Positions 28,215 to 36,061 of a DNA stretch of 37,458 nucleotides are shown here, piece by piece. Each line of letters begins with the position of its first letter. Position 1 is the first letter of the stretch. The notes beneath the pieces are model-generated. The model ran no database searches and was not told the DNA's origin. It worked only from the letters and a program-made list of their open reading frames with translations. Both the position numbers and the translations under genes were made by a program. Origin of the DNA: Hyphomicrobiales bacterium (GTDB lineage Bacteria > Pseudomonadota > Alphaproteobacteria > Rhizobiales > Rhizobiaceae); assembly GCA_900474095.1 (NCBI GenBank), contig UCOA01000016.1, positions 1 through 37,458 on the forward strand, written 5' to 3'.

Positions 28215-29495
28215 TCAGCCGGTTTTTCCGCCTTTGATCAACCGCGGCACCGGCGGCTTGGCGCTGCGGGCATGTTCGCGCTGGAACGCGGTGATGCGCG
28301 GCGCAATCTCGCGACGGAACCGCGATCCGTTGAAGACGCCGTAATGGCCGACATCCGGCTGCATGTAATGCAGGCGCATGTTTTCGGGAATATTCGTGCA
28401 GATGGTCTGCGCCGCTTTCGTCTGGCCGACGCCGGAGATGTCGTCGTTTTCGCCCTCCACCGTGAGCAGCGCGACCTTGCGGATCGCGGTCGTGTCGACG
28501 CGGCTGCCACGATGCATCATCTCGCCCTTCGGAAGGGCATGGCGCATGAAGACGGTCTCGACCGTCTGCAGGTAGAACTCGGCCGTCAGATCCATGACGG
28601 CCATGTATTCATCGTAGAAGTCGCGGTGCTTTTCGGCGGCGTCGCCGTCGTTCTTGACAAGGTGCGCGAAAAACTCCTTCGTCGCGGTCAGGTGGCGGTC
28701 AAGATTCATCGACATGAAGCCGGAAAGCTGCAGGAAACCGGGATAGACCAGACGCATGAAGCCCGGTTGCGGGAATGGCACCGGCATGATGACTTTGTCG
28801 CGGAACCATTCGATCGGCTTGTCTTCGGCGAGCTGATTGACGGCGGTCGGGTTGATGCGCGTGTCGATCGGACCGCCCATCAGCGTCATCGAGGACGGCG
28901 ACAGCGGATCGCCATTCGCCTCCATCAGCGCCACGGCGGCAAGCACCGGAACTGCCGGCTGGCAGACGGCGATTACATGGGTGTCGGGCCCAAGGAAATG
29001 CAGCATCTGGATGACGTAGTCGATATAGTCATCGAGGTCGAAGGTGCCCTCGGTCAGCGGCACCATGCGGGCATCGATCCAGTCGGTGATGTAGACATCC
29101 GATTTCGGCAATAGCGCTTCGACGGTGCCACGCAACAGCGTTGCATAGTGTCCGGACATCGGTGCGACGACCAGCACCCTGGGATCGGCTGCTGTCCTGG
29201 TTTTCGGCAACGCACGCTCGAAATGGATGAGGTTGCAGAAAGGCTGACGCCAGACAATGCGCTCGTCGACGGCGACGGACGTGCCATCGATGATCGTCTC
29301 GGGCAAACCAAATTCCGGCTTGCCATAGCGACGCGTCGTCCGCTCGAATACCTCGAGGCCAGCGGCGGCCATGCGGCCGAGATAGGTGTGGGCCACGGGA
29401 TTGAGCGGATTGGCGTAGGCCAGCCGCATGGCATCCGCCGCGGCGCGCCACGGGGCCATCATTGCATGATTGAGCTCGTAAAGCTGGTAAAACAT
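28215..29495 (-). CDS. phaZ: Intracellular poly(3-hydroxybutyrate) depolymerase
   Basis: A 426-residue intracellular PHB depolymerase of the Cupriavidus PhaZ1 type. The alpha/beta-hydrolase nucleophile is a cysteine, C178 in VIAVCQPAVP, with the probable partners D351/D352 and H384 (PDVGHYGVFNG). It mobilises stored PHB granules into 3-hydroxybutyrate during starvation; there is no signal peptide, as expected for a granule-surface enzyme. ATG 29495 follows AGGAGAA; an upstream extension to 29774 has no conserved residues and overlaps the neighbouring gene. No phasin or synthase gene is nearby. Confidence 0.93.
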   Translation of the reverse strand: MFYQLYELNHAMMAPWRAAADAMRLAYANPLNPVAHTYLGRMAAAGLEVFERTTRRYGKPEFGLPETIIDGTSVAVDERIVWRQPFCNLIHFERALPKTRTAADPRVLVVAPMSGHYATLLRGTVEALLPKSDVYITDWIDARMVPLTEGTFDLDDYIDYVIQMLHFLGPDTHVIAVCQPAVPVLAAVALMEANGDPLSPSSMTLMGGPIDTRINPTAVNQLAEDKPIEWFRDKVIMPVPFPQPGFMRLVYPGFLQLSGFMSMNLDRHLTATKEFFAHLVKNDGDAAEKHRDFYDEYMAVMDLTAEFYLQTVETVFMRHALPKGEMMHRGSRVDTTAIRKVALLTVEGENDDISGVGQTKAAQTICTNIPENMRLHYMQPDVGHYGVFNGSRFRREIAPRITAFQREHARSAKPPVPRLIKGGKTG

Positions 29496-29706
29496 CGGAA
29501 GCGTTCTCCTTGTTACCCTAGACGACAACGCCGCTCCCGATTGGACGCAACCTTGCACTTGTTTTTTTGTGTCCGCGTATCCGTTAGCAACGCAAACAGT
29601 AACACTTTTCTTGTGCGACGCAATAAATATGCAATGCTCACTTAGGACTAGTTCCATTACAAATCCGTCATGAAGGGCGATAAAGGCGCTTGCGCGAGCC
29701 TGCCCG

Positions 29707-30540
29707 TCACGAATCAATGCCATAGAAACGCGCGGCACTCGTTCCAAAAACCGCCTTACGGGCGCTTTCATCAAGGTCTTGCAGCAATTCGTTCGCCGCT
29801 ATCCACCATTTTTCATAATTCGCGTCGAGATCAACCACAGGCCAATCGCTGCCGAACATCATGCGTTCCGGTCCGAAAACATCGACCAGGTGCAAGACGT
29901 AGGGCCGCAACCGTTCCACCGTCCAGCCATTGCCCGCTTCCGTTACCAGGCCTGAGAGCTTGACACTGACATTCGACCGCCGGGAGAGCGCCGTCATGTC
30001 GGCGCACCATGGCTCAAGGGTGCCGGCGGCGATGAAGGGCTTGGCTGCGTGGTCGATGACAATCGGCAGATCTGGCAAGCGGTCGGCAAGCGCCGATATC
30101 ACCGGCAGATGGCGCGGCTGGATGAGCGCGTCGAAGCGCAGACCAAGGTGCGGCAGCGTCTCGAGCGTACGGATCGCCTCGGGCTGAAGGACGCAGAACG
30201 TATCCTCGATGCCCTGCAACATCGGGCGAACCCCGCGAAACTTCGGATGGCGCTTGAACAGCTCCAGGTCCGAACGCGCCGTTGGCGACCACACGTCCAC
30301 CCACCCGACAACCGCGGCGACGGTTTCTTCACGCTCGGCGAGTCCAAGCAGGAACGCGGTTTCCGCCAAGTTGGGCGCCGCTTGCACCAGCACGGTTTTG
30401 GTAATGCCCGCTGCCGCCAGCTGCGGCCTCAGATCATCCGGCATGAAATCACGATAAATGGCGGCAAGCTCCGGCGGCGGCCAGTCGTTATGGCCAAGGC
30501 TGAGTGTCCAGTAGTGCTGATGGGCGTCGATGCGGGTCAA
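29707..30540 (-). CDS. Amidohydrolase-family sugar lactonase (L-fucono-lactonase-like)
   Basis: A 277-residue amidohydrolase_2 barrel. IDAHQHYW supplies the HxH metal ligands and MFGSDWPV the catalytic Asp near the C-terminus. The sequence resembles L-fuconolactone and L-rhamnono-lactone hydrolases more than decarboxylases of the same family. It would open the lactone made by the sugar dehydrogenase. The TTG start overlaps the stop of the preceding zinc dehydrogenase (TTGA), so it is coupled to it, and it is the last gene of the sugar operon. The substrate is inferred from neighbours only. Confidence 0.82.
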   Translation of the reverse strand: MTRIDAHQHYWTLSLGHNDWPPPELAAIYRDFMPDDLRPQLAAAGITKTVLVQAAPNLAETAFLLGLAEREETVAAVVGWVDVWSPTARSDLELFKRHPKFRGVRPMLQGIEDTFCVLQPEAIRTLETLPHLGLRFDALIQPRHLPVISALADRLPDLPIVIDHAAKPFIAAGTLEPWCADMTALSRRSNVSVKLSGLVTEAGNGWTVERLRPYVLHLVDVFGPERMMFGSDWPVVDLDANYEKWWIAANELLQDLDESARKAVFGTSAARFYGIDS

Positions 30541-31556
30541 GGCGACACTTTCACCACGGCCTTGATCAATCCGCCCTTCTCATGTGCCCAGCGCGGCAGA
30601 TCGTTCACCACCTCGTCCAGTGTCGTGCGATGCGTGATCAGCGCTTCGACCGGCACATGGCCGGCGCGGATCGAGGCGGCGACATGCTCGAAATCCTGAC
30701 GCGTCGCGTTGCGGCTGCCGACCAGCATCATTTCGCGCTTGTGGAATTCCGGATCCGAGAACCGGATCTCGTCCTTGACGACGCTGACGAAGACCAGGCA
30801 GCCGCCATGGGCGACGAAGGCAAAGGACATTTCCATCGAGCCGCCGAAGCCGGTGGCGTCAAAGACGACATCGAAGCCATCGCCGCCTGTCGCCGCCAAC
30901 ACCGCATCTAGGGCGCCGTCGCCCGCAAGAATGCCGCGCGCAAACCCGAGCCGATCCGCCGCCATGTCCAGCCGCTCGACGCTCGCATCGAGCAATGTCA
31001 CCTCATGGCCCGCAATACGCGAAAACAGTGCCGTGCCAAGGCCGATGGGGCCGGCACCGATAACCAGCGCCCGCGATCCCGCCGGCGCCAGCGAACGGCG
31101 CACGGCATGGGCGCCGATCGCCAAAAACTCGACCGTCGCGGCCGCTTCCAGCGTCAAATCGCCAGCCGGATAAAGGTTTTCCTCCGGCACCAAGATTTCC
31201 TCGCAGAAGGCGCCATCGGTGTGCACGCCAAGGACCTTGATCGCCGTGCAGCAATTCGGCTTGTCCTTGCGGCAGGCGACACAGGTCCCGCAGGAAAGAT
31301 AGGGATTGACGATAACCGGCGTACCCGGCGCCAGCGAAACTCCTTCGCCGGATTCGATCACCCGCGCCGAGATCTCGTGACCCATGACGCGGGGATATTC
31401 GAGGTAGGGATGTTTGCCTTCGAAGATATGATAGTCGGTTCCGCAGATGCCGACATGGCTGACGGCAAGCCGTGCCCAGCCCTTCGGCGGACCCGCCAAT
31501 ACCGGTCTGTCAATGATGTCGAGACGCCCGGGCTCCAGGCAGATCACCGTTTTCAT
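30537..31556 (-). CDS. Zinc-dependent medium-chain dehydrogenase (sugar/sugar-acid)
   Basis: A 339-residue MDR enzyme. Catalytic zinc residues are in GICGTDYH and GHE; structural zinc is held by C-x2-C-x2-C-x7-C (CGTCVACRKDKPNCC). A Rossmann motif GAGPIGLG binds NAD(P). The expected last oxidation of fuconate breakdown is usually done by a short-chain dehydrogenase; here this MDR protein is the only candidate in view. It could be a 2-keto-3-deoxy-fuconate dehydrogenase or act on the sugar itself. ATG 31556 is preceded by AAGGA. Confidence 0.85.
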   Translation of the reverse strand: MKTVICLEPGRLDIIDRPVLAGPPKGWARLAVSHVGICGTDYHIFEGKHPYLEYPRVMGHEISARVIESGEGVSLAPGTPVIVNPYLSCGTCVACRKDKPNCCTAIKVLGVHTDGAFCEEILVPEENLYPAGDLTLEAAATVEFLAIGAHAVRRSLAPAGSRALVIGAGPIGLGTALFSRIAGHEVTLLDASVERLDMAADRLGFARGILAGDGALDAVLAATGGDGFDVVFDATGFGGSMEMSFAFVAHGGCLVFVSVVKDEIRFSDPEFHKREMMLVGSRNATRQDFEHVAASIRAGHVPVEALITHRTTLDEVVNDLPRWAHEKGGLIKAVVKVSP

Positions 31557-31612
31557 GGCAGGCAGTTCCTTGCAATCGTCCACAACAGGTTGAAGTCACG
31601 GTTTTGATGGGC

Positions 31613-31646
31613 GTCCGGCCGGCCGGCTGGGGCCAGCCGGCCGGAC
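31613..31646 (-). other. GC-rich stem-loop after the permease gene
   Basis: A 12-bp all-GC/TA-perfect stem, CCGGCCGGCTGG with CCAGCCGGCCGG, closes on two bases (31619-31644). GTCC/GGAC flanks can extend it with a bulge. It is 11 nt from the permease stop codon, without a T tract. It probably blocks 3' exonucleases or partly terminates, lowering expression of the dehydrogenase and lactonase. Confidence 0.7.
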
Positions 31647-31657
31647 GTGGAGGACCG

Positions 31658-32632
31658 TCAGCGGGAACCGCGCCGGCGCAACTGGTCGAAATAGACGATG
31701 ACGATGATCAGCGCGCCGGTGATGATGCGCTGCCAGAACGAGTTGACGTTCAGAAGGTTGGCGCCGTTGTTGATTGTCGCCAAGATGAAGGCGCCGAGCA
31801 GCGGCCCCTGCACCGATCCGACCGCGCCGAACAGGCTGGTGCCGCCGATGACCGAGGAGGCGATCGCCTGCAGTTCCCAGCCTTCCGCCTGGGTTGCGTT
31901 GCCGATGCCGATGCGCGAGGCGAGCAACAGGCCGACGAAAGCGGCGCAGGTCGAGGACAGGATATAGGCGAGATAGATCGTCCGGTTGACATTGACGCCG
32001 GACAGGCGCGCCGCTTCGCTGTTGGAGCCGACCGCGAAGAGATAGCGGCCCCAGCGGCTCAGATGAAGGAAGACATAGGCGGGGATGGCGACGACCACGA
32101 CCATCCAGAACAGGCTGGGAACGCCGAGGAAATCGGCGCGCGAAAAGTTCGTGAACGCCTCGTTGCTGATCGAGATCGTCGAACCGTTGGTGATCAGGAG
32201 GCCAATGCCGCGCAGCGACGTCAAGGTCGCCAGCGTGATGATGAAGGCGGGAAGCCCCATGCGAACGATGCCGAAAGCATGGAAGGCGCCGATGAGCACG
32301 CCGATCAACAGCGTGATGATCATCGCCAGCCAGAGCGGCACGCCGGCGGCGAGCAACCAGGCCACGGCGACGCTGGCAAAACCGACGACTGCGCCGACGG
32401 AGAGGTCGATGCCGGCGGTGATGATGACGAAGGTCTGCCCGACGGCGAGAATGGCCGTCATCGCACCTTGCCGCAAGAGGTTGCTGATGTTGTTCGGGGT
32501 CCAGAAGCTGTTGGTTGCGATGCCCAGAAGCAGCCAGAGGAACAGGAGGAGGCCAAGCAGGGTCAGGCCGAACAAGATGTTCATGCCCCTTTTCGGCACT
32601 GGTGCCGCTTCTGTCGTTGCTTCAACGGTCAT
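31658..32632 (-). CDS. CUT2-family sugar ABC transporter permease
   Basis: A 324-residue RbsC-like permease with about eight to ten TM helices. The family motif ITAGIDLSVGAVVG follows the third helix, and the C-terminal part includes SVIGGTSLFGAVGSV. The cytoplasmic N-terminus MTVEATTEAAPVPK is short. As in other CUT2 systems a single permease gene is present, forming a homodimer with the duplicated ATPase. GGAGGAAA precedes the ATG. It lies 43 bp after the ATPase gene. Confidence 0.93.
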   Translation of the reverse strand: MTVEATTEAAPVPKRGMNILFGLTLLGLLLFLWLLLGIATNSFWTPNNISNLLRQGAMTAILAVGQTFVIITAGIDLSVGAVVGFASVAVAWLLAAGVPLWLAMIITLLIGVLIGAFHAFGIVRMGLPAFIITLATLTSLRGIGLLITNGSTISISNEAFTNFSRADFLGVPSLFWMVVVVAIPAYVFLHLSRWGRYLFAVGSNSEAARLSGVNVNRTIYLAYILSSTCAAFVGLLLASRIGIGNATQAEGWELQAIASSVIGGTSLFGAVGSVQGPLLGAFILATINNGANLLNVNSFWQRIITGALIIVIVYFDQLRRRGSR

Positions 32633-32675
32633 GACTTTCCTCCACGCATATTTTCTTCCGGTCTTTTCACGATTT

Positions 32676-34229
32676 TCAAACGCCGATCGCCTGGGTCAGC
32701 ACGTCCTCGTGCGAGCCGCCGCGATAGCTGTGGCTGGCCACGAGTTTCCCCTGTCGAAACACGTGCAACCGGTCGGCAAGCTCGTAGACCTCCGGCAGGT
32801 AGGACGAGATCAGGATGATGCCCGCCCCCTGCTCCAGCAGTCGGGCAAACAAGCGGTAGATCTCCGCCTTGGTGCCGACATCGACACCAACCGTTGGCTC
32901 ATCGAAAATGAACAGCTTGGCACCGTGGCTCAGCCACTTGCCGATAACAATCTTCTGCTGATTGCCGCCGGACATGGCGGACGCCAGCACCCGGCGCGTT
33001 GGCGTCTTGATCTTCAGGTCCTTGATCTGGCGGTCTGCGTTTGCGATCTCGCGGCGACGATTTATGGTGAAACCGCTTGTCAGCCGGTCGAACACCGGCA
33101 GGTTGATGTTGAGGCCGATCGGCAGGTTGAGGCAGAGACCCTGGTCGCGGCGGCTTTCCGGCGCAAGCGCAATGCCAAGGTCCATCGCCTGGCGCTCATT
33201 GCGGATGTCGACCTTCTTGCCCTGCCAGTAGATTTCGCCCGATGTAACCGGCTGGCGACCATAAAGGCCAAGTGCGAATTCGCTACGCCCGGCGCCGATC
33301 AGGCCATACAGCCCAACGATTTCGCCCGCGCGTACCGACAAAGAGACATTCTCGAAACCGGGTCCGGTAAGACCGCGCGTCTCGACGATGGTGGCGCCGA
33401 TCGGCAGGGTTTCCTTATGATAGATCTGCTCGATGGTGCGATTGATCATCAACGCGATCAACTCGGCATCGTTGGTCTCGCTGATCTTGCGGGTGCCAAC
33501 ATGGGTGCCGTCGCGAAGGACCGAAACGCGGTCGGCGAGTTCGAAGACTTCCTCCATGCGATGGCTGATATAGACGATGGTCACGCCTTCGGCCTGAAGC
33601 CGGCGAATGAGCCGGAACAGCTGCGCCGATTCCTGACGGGTCAGATAGGCGGTCGGCTCGTCGAAAATCAAAAACTGCGTGCCACGCATCGCCGCGCGCG
33701 CCGTAGCGACAAGCTGCTGCTGGCCGATGGTCAGGCTGGAAAGAGCGGCAGCCGCCGGGAGGTTGAAGCCGAGGTCGTTGAGCACGGCCTGCGCAGCAGC
33801 GGTCATGGCGCGCTTGCGCATCAGGCCATTCTTGTCCATCTCGTCACCGAGGAACATATTGGCGGCGACGCTGAGATGTGGGCAAAGCACGACTTCCTGA
33901 TGAACGGCATTGATGCCGCGTGCAATCGCCTCCGTCGGATTGGAAAGCTGAACGGGTTCGCCGCACCAGAAAACCTCGCCAGACGTTCGCCGGATAACGC
34001 CGGTCAAAAGCTTGATCAGCGTCGATTTGCCGGCGCCATTTTCGCCGACGATGGCATGGATTTCGCCACACAGGAACGTCAAGCTGGCAGGCTTCAAGGC
34101 CTCGACGGCACCGTATTTCTTCTGCAGGCCGCGTAGTTCCAGGATCGGCTGCCCCTTCGGAACGGGATGCCTGACAACCGTCGCCGCGCCCTCTTCGTGC
34201 CGGTGCCTGACGTCGTAAAGTCCTGTCAT
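32676..34229 (-). CDS. CUT2-family sugar ABC transporter ATP-binding protein
   Basis: A 517-residue tandem ATPase. The first domain has Walker A GENGAGKST and a Q-rich signature (TIGQQQLV). The second has a degenerate P-loop (GLIGAGRSE) and a full MSGGNQQKI signature with IFDEPTVGVD, the usual asymmetry of RbsA-type proteins. The N-terminus MTGLYDVRHRHEEG is an uncommon leader of about 30 residues before the ABC domain. GGAGGAAA supports ATG 34229; an upstream frame to 34328 has no family sequence and crosses a hairpin. Confidence 0.93.
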   Translation of the reverse strand: MTGLYDVRHRHEEGAATVVRHPVPKGQPILELRGLQKKYGAVEALKPASLTFLCGEIHAIVGENGAGKSTLIKLLTGVIRRTSGEVFWCGEPVQLSNPTEAIARGINAVHQEVVLCPHLSVAANMFLGDEMDKNGLMRKRAMTAAAQAVLNDLGFNLPAAAALSSLTIGQQQLVATARAAMRGTQFLIFDEPTAYLTRQESAQLFRLIRRLQAEGVTIVYISHRMEEVFELADRVSVLRDGTHVGTRKISETNDAELIALMINRTIEQIYHKETLPIGATIVETRGLTGPGFENVSLSVRAGEIVGLYGLIGAGRSEFALGLYGRQPVTSGEIYWQGKKVDIRNERQAMDLGIALAPESRRDQGLCLNLPIGLNINLPVFDRLTSGFTINRRREIANADRQIKDLKIKTPTRRVLASAMSGGNQQKIVIGKWLSHGAKLFIFDEPTVGVDVGTKAEIYRLFARLLEQGAGIILISSYLPEVYELADRLHVFRQGKLVASHSYRGGSHEDVLTQAIGV

Positions 34230-34309
34230 GGCGGCTTTCCTCCCTATCCGAGAACCTGCCTCGAACTGATGTTTCAGCCTGAAGCAGGTCAATATCGCAA
34301 TCTGCGGCG

Positions 34310-34348
34310 GCGGCAGGACGGTTGCCATAACGGCTATCGTCCTGCCGC
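34310..34348 (-). other. Stem-loop after the binding-protein gene
   Basis: A perfect 11-bp stem, GCGGCAGGACG paired to CGTCCTGCCGC, with a 17-nt loop that itself can pair GCC with GGC. It is 12 nt from the binding-protein stop codon. This is the classical place for a processing hairpin that keeps the binding protein more abundant than the ATPase and permease. Confidence 0.75.
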
Positions 34349-34360
34349 GCTGTCCTGGGA

Positions 34361-35350
34361 TCAGTTGACCTTCGGGTTCAGAAGGGCGTCGATCTTCGGA
34401 TCGGCCATGTTGGCCTTGGTCACCAGGTTGGCGCCGGTATCGACATTGGCCTCGACCTTTTCCTTCTTGGAAGCGGCCAGGGCGGTCTTGATGCCGTCAT
34501 AGCCCATCCGGTAAGGATCCTGGACGACGAGGCCGGCGAGCACGCCTTCCTTGAGGAAGCCGACCGTCTTTTCGTCACTGTCGAAGCCGATGACCTTGAT
34601 CTTGTCACCGAGCTTGTTTTCGGCGATCGCCTGACCGACACCCTGCGCCATGATCAGGTTGGAAGCAAACACGCCGACGAGGTTCGGGTTTGCGGTGATC
34701 AGGTCGGTCATCATGTTGAGGCCGGTGGTAGCCTGACCGTCGGCATATTTGTCGGCCACAACCTTGAGGCCCGGATATTTAACGGCGATCTGTTCCATGA
34801 AACCATTGTGGCGCTGGTCGAGCGAACCCACACCTGGCAGGCTGGTGATTATGGCGATTTCGCCCTCTTCCTTGCCGGTTGCTTCCTTGATTGCGGCGGC
34901 GAGCCCGTCAGCGGCGATACGGCCACCCTGGGTGTTGTCGGTTGTCAGGAATGAGGTGAAAGCCTTCGAGTCTGCGCCCGAATCGATGCCGATGATCGGG
35001 ACGGACTTCGCAGCCTCGTCGATCGGCTTGCCGAGTGCCTTGAATTCCGTCGGCGAGATGACGACGGCGGCAGGCGCGCCGGCAACGGCGTTTTCAAGAA
35101 TGCTGATCTGGCCGTTGATATCGGATTCCGACTGCGCTCCGAGTTCGGGCACGTTGACGCCGAGATCCTTGCCGGCTGCGCGGGCGCCGGCCAGAACGAT
35201 CTGCCAATAGAAGGACGTCGTGTCCTTGACGATGATCGGGATGGTGACGTCCTGAGCGAACGATGTCATCGGCATCATTGTGGCGAACACGGCGGCACCA
35301 GCAAGGCTGGTAAAGGCGCGTCGCGACAGGACATGCTTCATAAGGGTCAT
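34361..35350 (-). CDS. Sugar ABC transporter periplasmic binding protein (RbsB family)
   Basis: A 329-residue CUT2 binding protein (Peripla_BP_4). The signal sequence carries SRRAFTSLAG, a twin-arginine-like motif, before a hydrophobic core and a TSFAQ cleavage region, so Tat export is possible. The mature part starts QDVTIPIIVKDTTSFYW, with ligand-binding DNTQGG in the middle and GVFASN / GFDSD later. ATG 35350 follows GGAGGAG by about 9 nt; ATG 35341 is an alternative. Its own promoter and two palindromes lie upstream. The ligand is probably L-fucose or a related sugar, by context only. Confidence 0.92.
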   Translation of the reverse strand: MTLMKHVLSRRAFTSLAGAAVFATMMPMTSFAQDVTIPIIVKDTTSFYWQIVLAGARAAGKDLGVNVPELGAQSESDINGQISILENAVAGAPAAVVISPTEFKALGKPIDEAAKSVPIIGIDSGADSKAFTSFLTTDNTQGGRIAADGLAAAIKEATGKEEGEIAIITSLPGVGSLDQRHNGFMEQIAVKYPGLKVVADKYADGQATTGLNMMTDLITANPNLVGVFASNLIMAQGVGQAIAENKLGDKIKVIGFDSDEKTVGFLKEGVLAGLVVQDPYRMGYDGIKTALAASKKEKVEANVDTGANLVTKANMADPKIDALLNPKVN

Positions 35351-35423
35351 GGTGTTGTTCTCCTCCAACAGCGCCTTGTTGAGTTCTCCTCGGATCGAGC
35401 CGCAAGACGCGTACGGTTCGACC

Positions 35424-35437
35424 TTTTATCGATAAAA
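35424..35437. promoter_or_regulatory. 14-bp palindrome TTTTATCGATAAAA (operator candidate)
   Basis: A perfect palindrome lies just downstream of the -10 candidate of the transporter operon, where a repressor would block initiation. Its TCGA-centred A/T-flanked form agrees with several GntR/LacI-family sites. No regulator gene is in the window. Confidence 0.55.
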
Positions 35438-35440
35438 AAC

Positions 35441-35468
35441 ATTTTACCCTGGCAAGCTATCTCAGCAA
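35441..35468 (-). promoter_or_regulatory. Promoter candidate of the transporter operon
   Basis: On the minus strand TTGCTG (35468-35463) and TAAAAT (35446-35441) stand 16 bp apart, about 90 bp before the binding-protein start. The fit to the vegetative consensus is fair, and both neighbouring palindromes overlap or flank it. Confidence 0.45.
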
Positions 35469-35480
35469 TTTCGAAATTGC
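35465..35480. promoter_or_regulatory. 16-bp palindrome GCAATTTCGAAATTGC (operator candidate)
   Basis: A perfect palindrome overlaps the -35 candidate. Its centre is 42 bp from the centre of the downstream palindrome, close to four helical turns, and both have TCGA at the centre with T/A flanks, which suggests cooperative or looped binding by one regulator. Confidence 0.55.
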
Positions 35481-35590
35481 AAGCGGCGGGCTCTGTCCTT
35501 GCGCATTGATTTCCTCCCGATGCCAAGTCACTGTTTTTCATCACGAAGATGACCCGGTCCATCTCGCTGGGCCGGGCATTTCGGTGGCAT

Positions 35591-36037
35591 CTACACCCGG
35601 TAAAGTTCCTGCGGATGCACGACACCCTTTTTCAGTATGATATTTCCATAAAGCCGAAACTCAGTGGTCGCGACGATATAGGCGGCCTTGCGGGAGCGCT
35701 CATAAAAAGCGAAGCGCTCGATCGGCACGACCTTGAAATCACCGGCGAGTTTATGGACCAGCTTCTGGAATTCGACGCAGATTTCCGGTTCCGCCGCCGG
35801 CTCGCCGACGACTTCCATGCGCCAGGCGGATTCGGCGGCGAAGGTGTCGAGCGGCATATGCGCAAGGATCGCCTCGGTGATGCTCAAGGCGTCGACACCA
35901 TCGGCGCGCACAACCTTCGGCCCCATGGTACTGGCCGGAAAATTTGCGTCGCCGATGACGATCTCATCGCCATGGCCCATCATGCGGATCGCATGCAGCA
36001 GATCCGGCCCGAGCAATGGATGTATTCCCTTCAGCAT
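35591..36037 (-). CDS. fucU: RbsD/FucU-family mutarotase
   Basis: A 148-residue FucU-like protein. It starts MLKGIHPLLGPDLLHAI with the MGHGDEIVIGDANFPA block (His22 the probable catalytic residue) and ends with LYGNIILKKGVV, the FucU C-terminal motif with the catalytic Tyr. It speeds the alpha/beta interconversion of L-fucose so that the dehydrogenase or transporter product is used fast. AAGGAAAG precedes the ATG. It follows the aldo/keto reductase by 24 bp, so they are one transcript, and a 240-bp gap with a promoter separates it from the binding protein. Confidence 0.88.
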   Translation of the reverse strand: MLKGIHPLLGPDLLHAIRMMGHGDEIVIGDANFPASTMGPKVVRADGVDALSITEAILAHMPLDTFAAESAWRMEVVGEPAAEPEICVEFQKLVHKLAGDFKVVPIERFAFYERSRKAAYIVATTEFRLYGNIILKKGVVHPQELYRV

Positions 36038-36061
36038 TCCGCTTTCCTTTTCGTGATCCGG

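Noticed and set aside
29496-29706. Possible PhaR or other regulator site upstream of phaZ
   Set aside because: Only short TGC/GCA fragments are present and no symmetric site is convincing.
31604-34136. Long plus-strand frames opposite the ABC transporter genes
   Set aside because: They are shadows created by high-GC codon bias; the minus-strand genes have clear motifs and ribosome sites.
35548-35582. Terminator after fucU
   Set aside because: The stem has a bulge and no T tract follows on the minus strand, so only a weak structure is likely.
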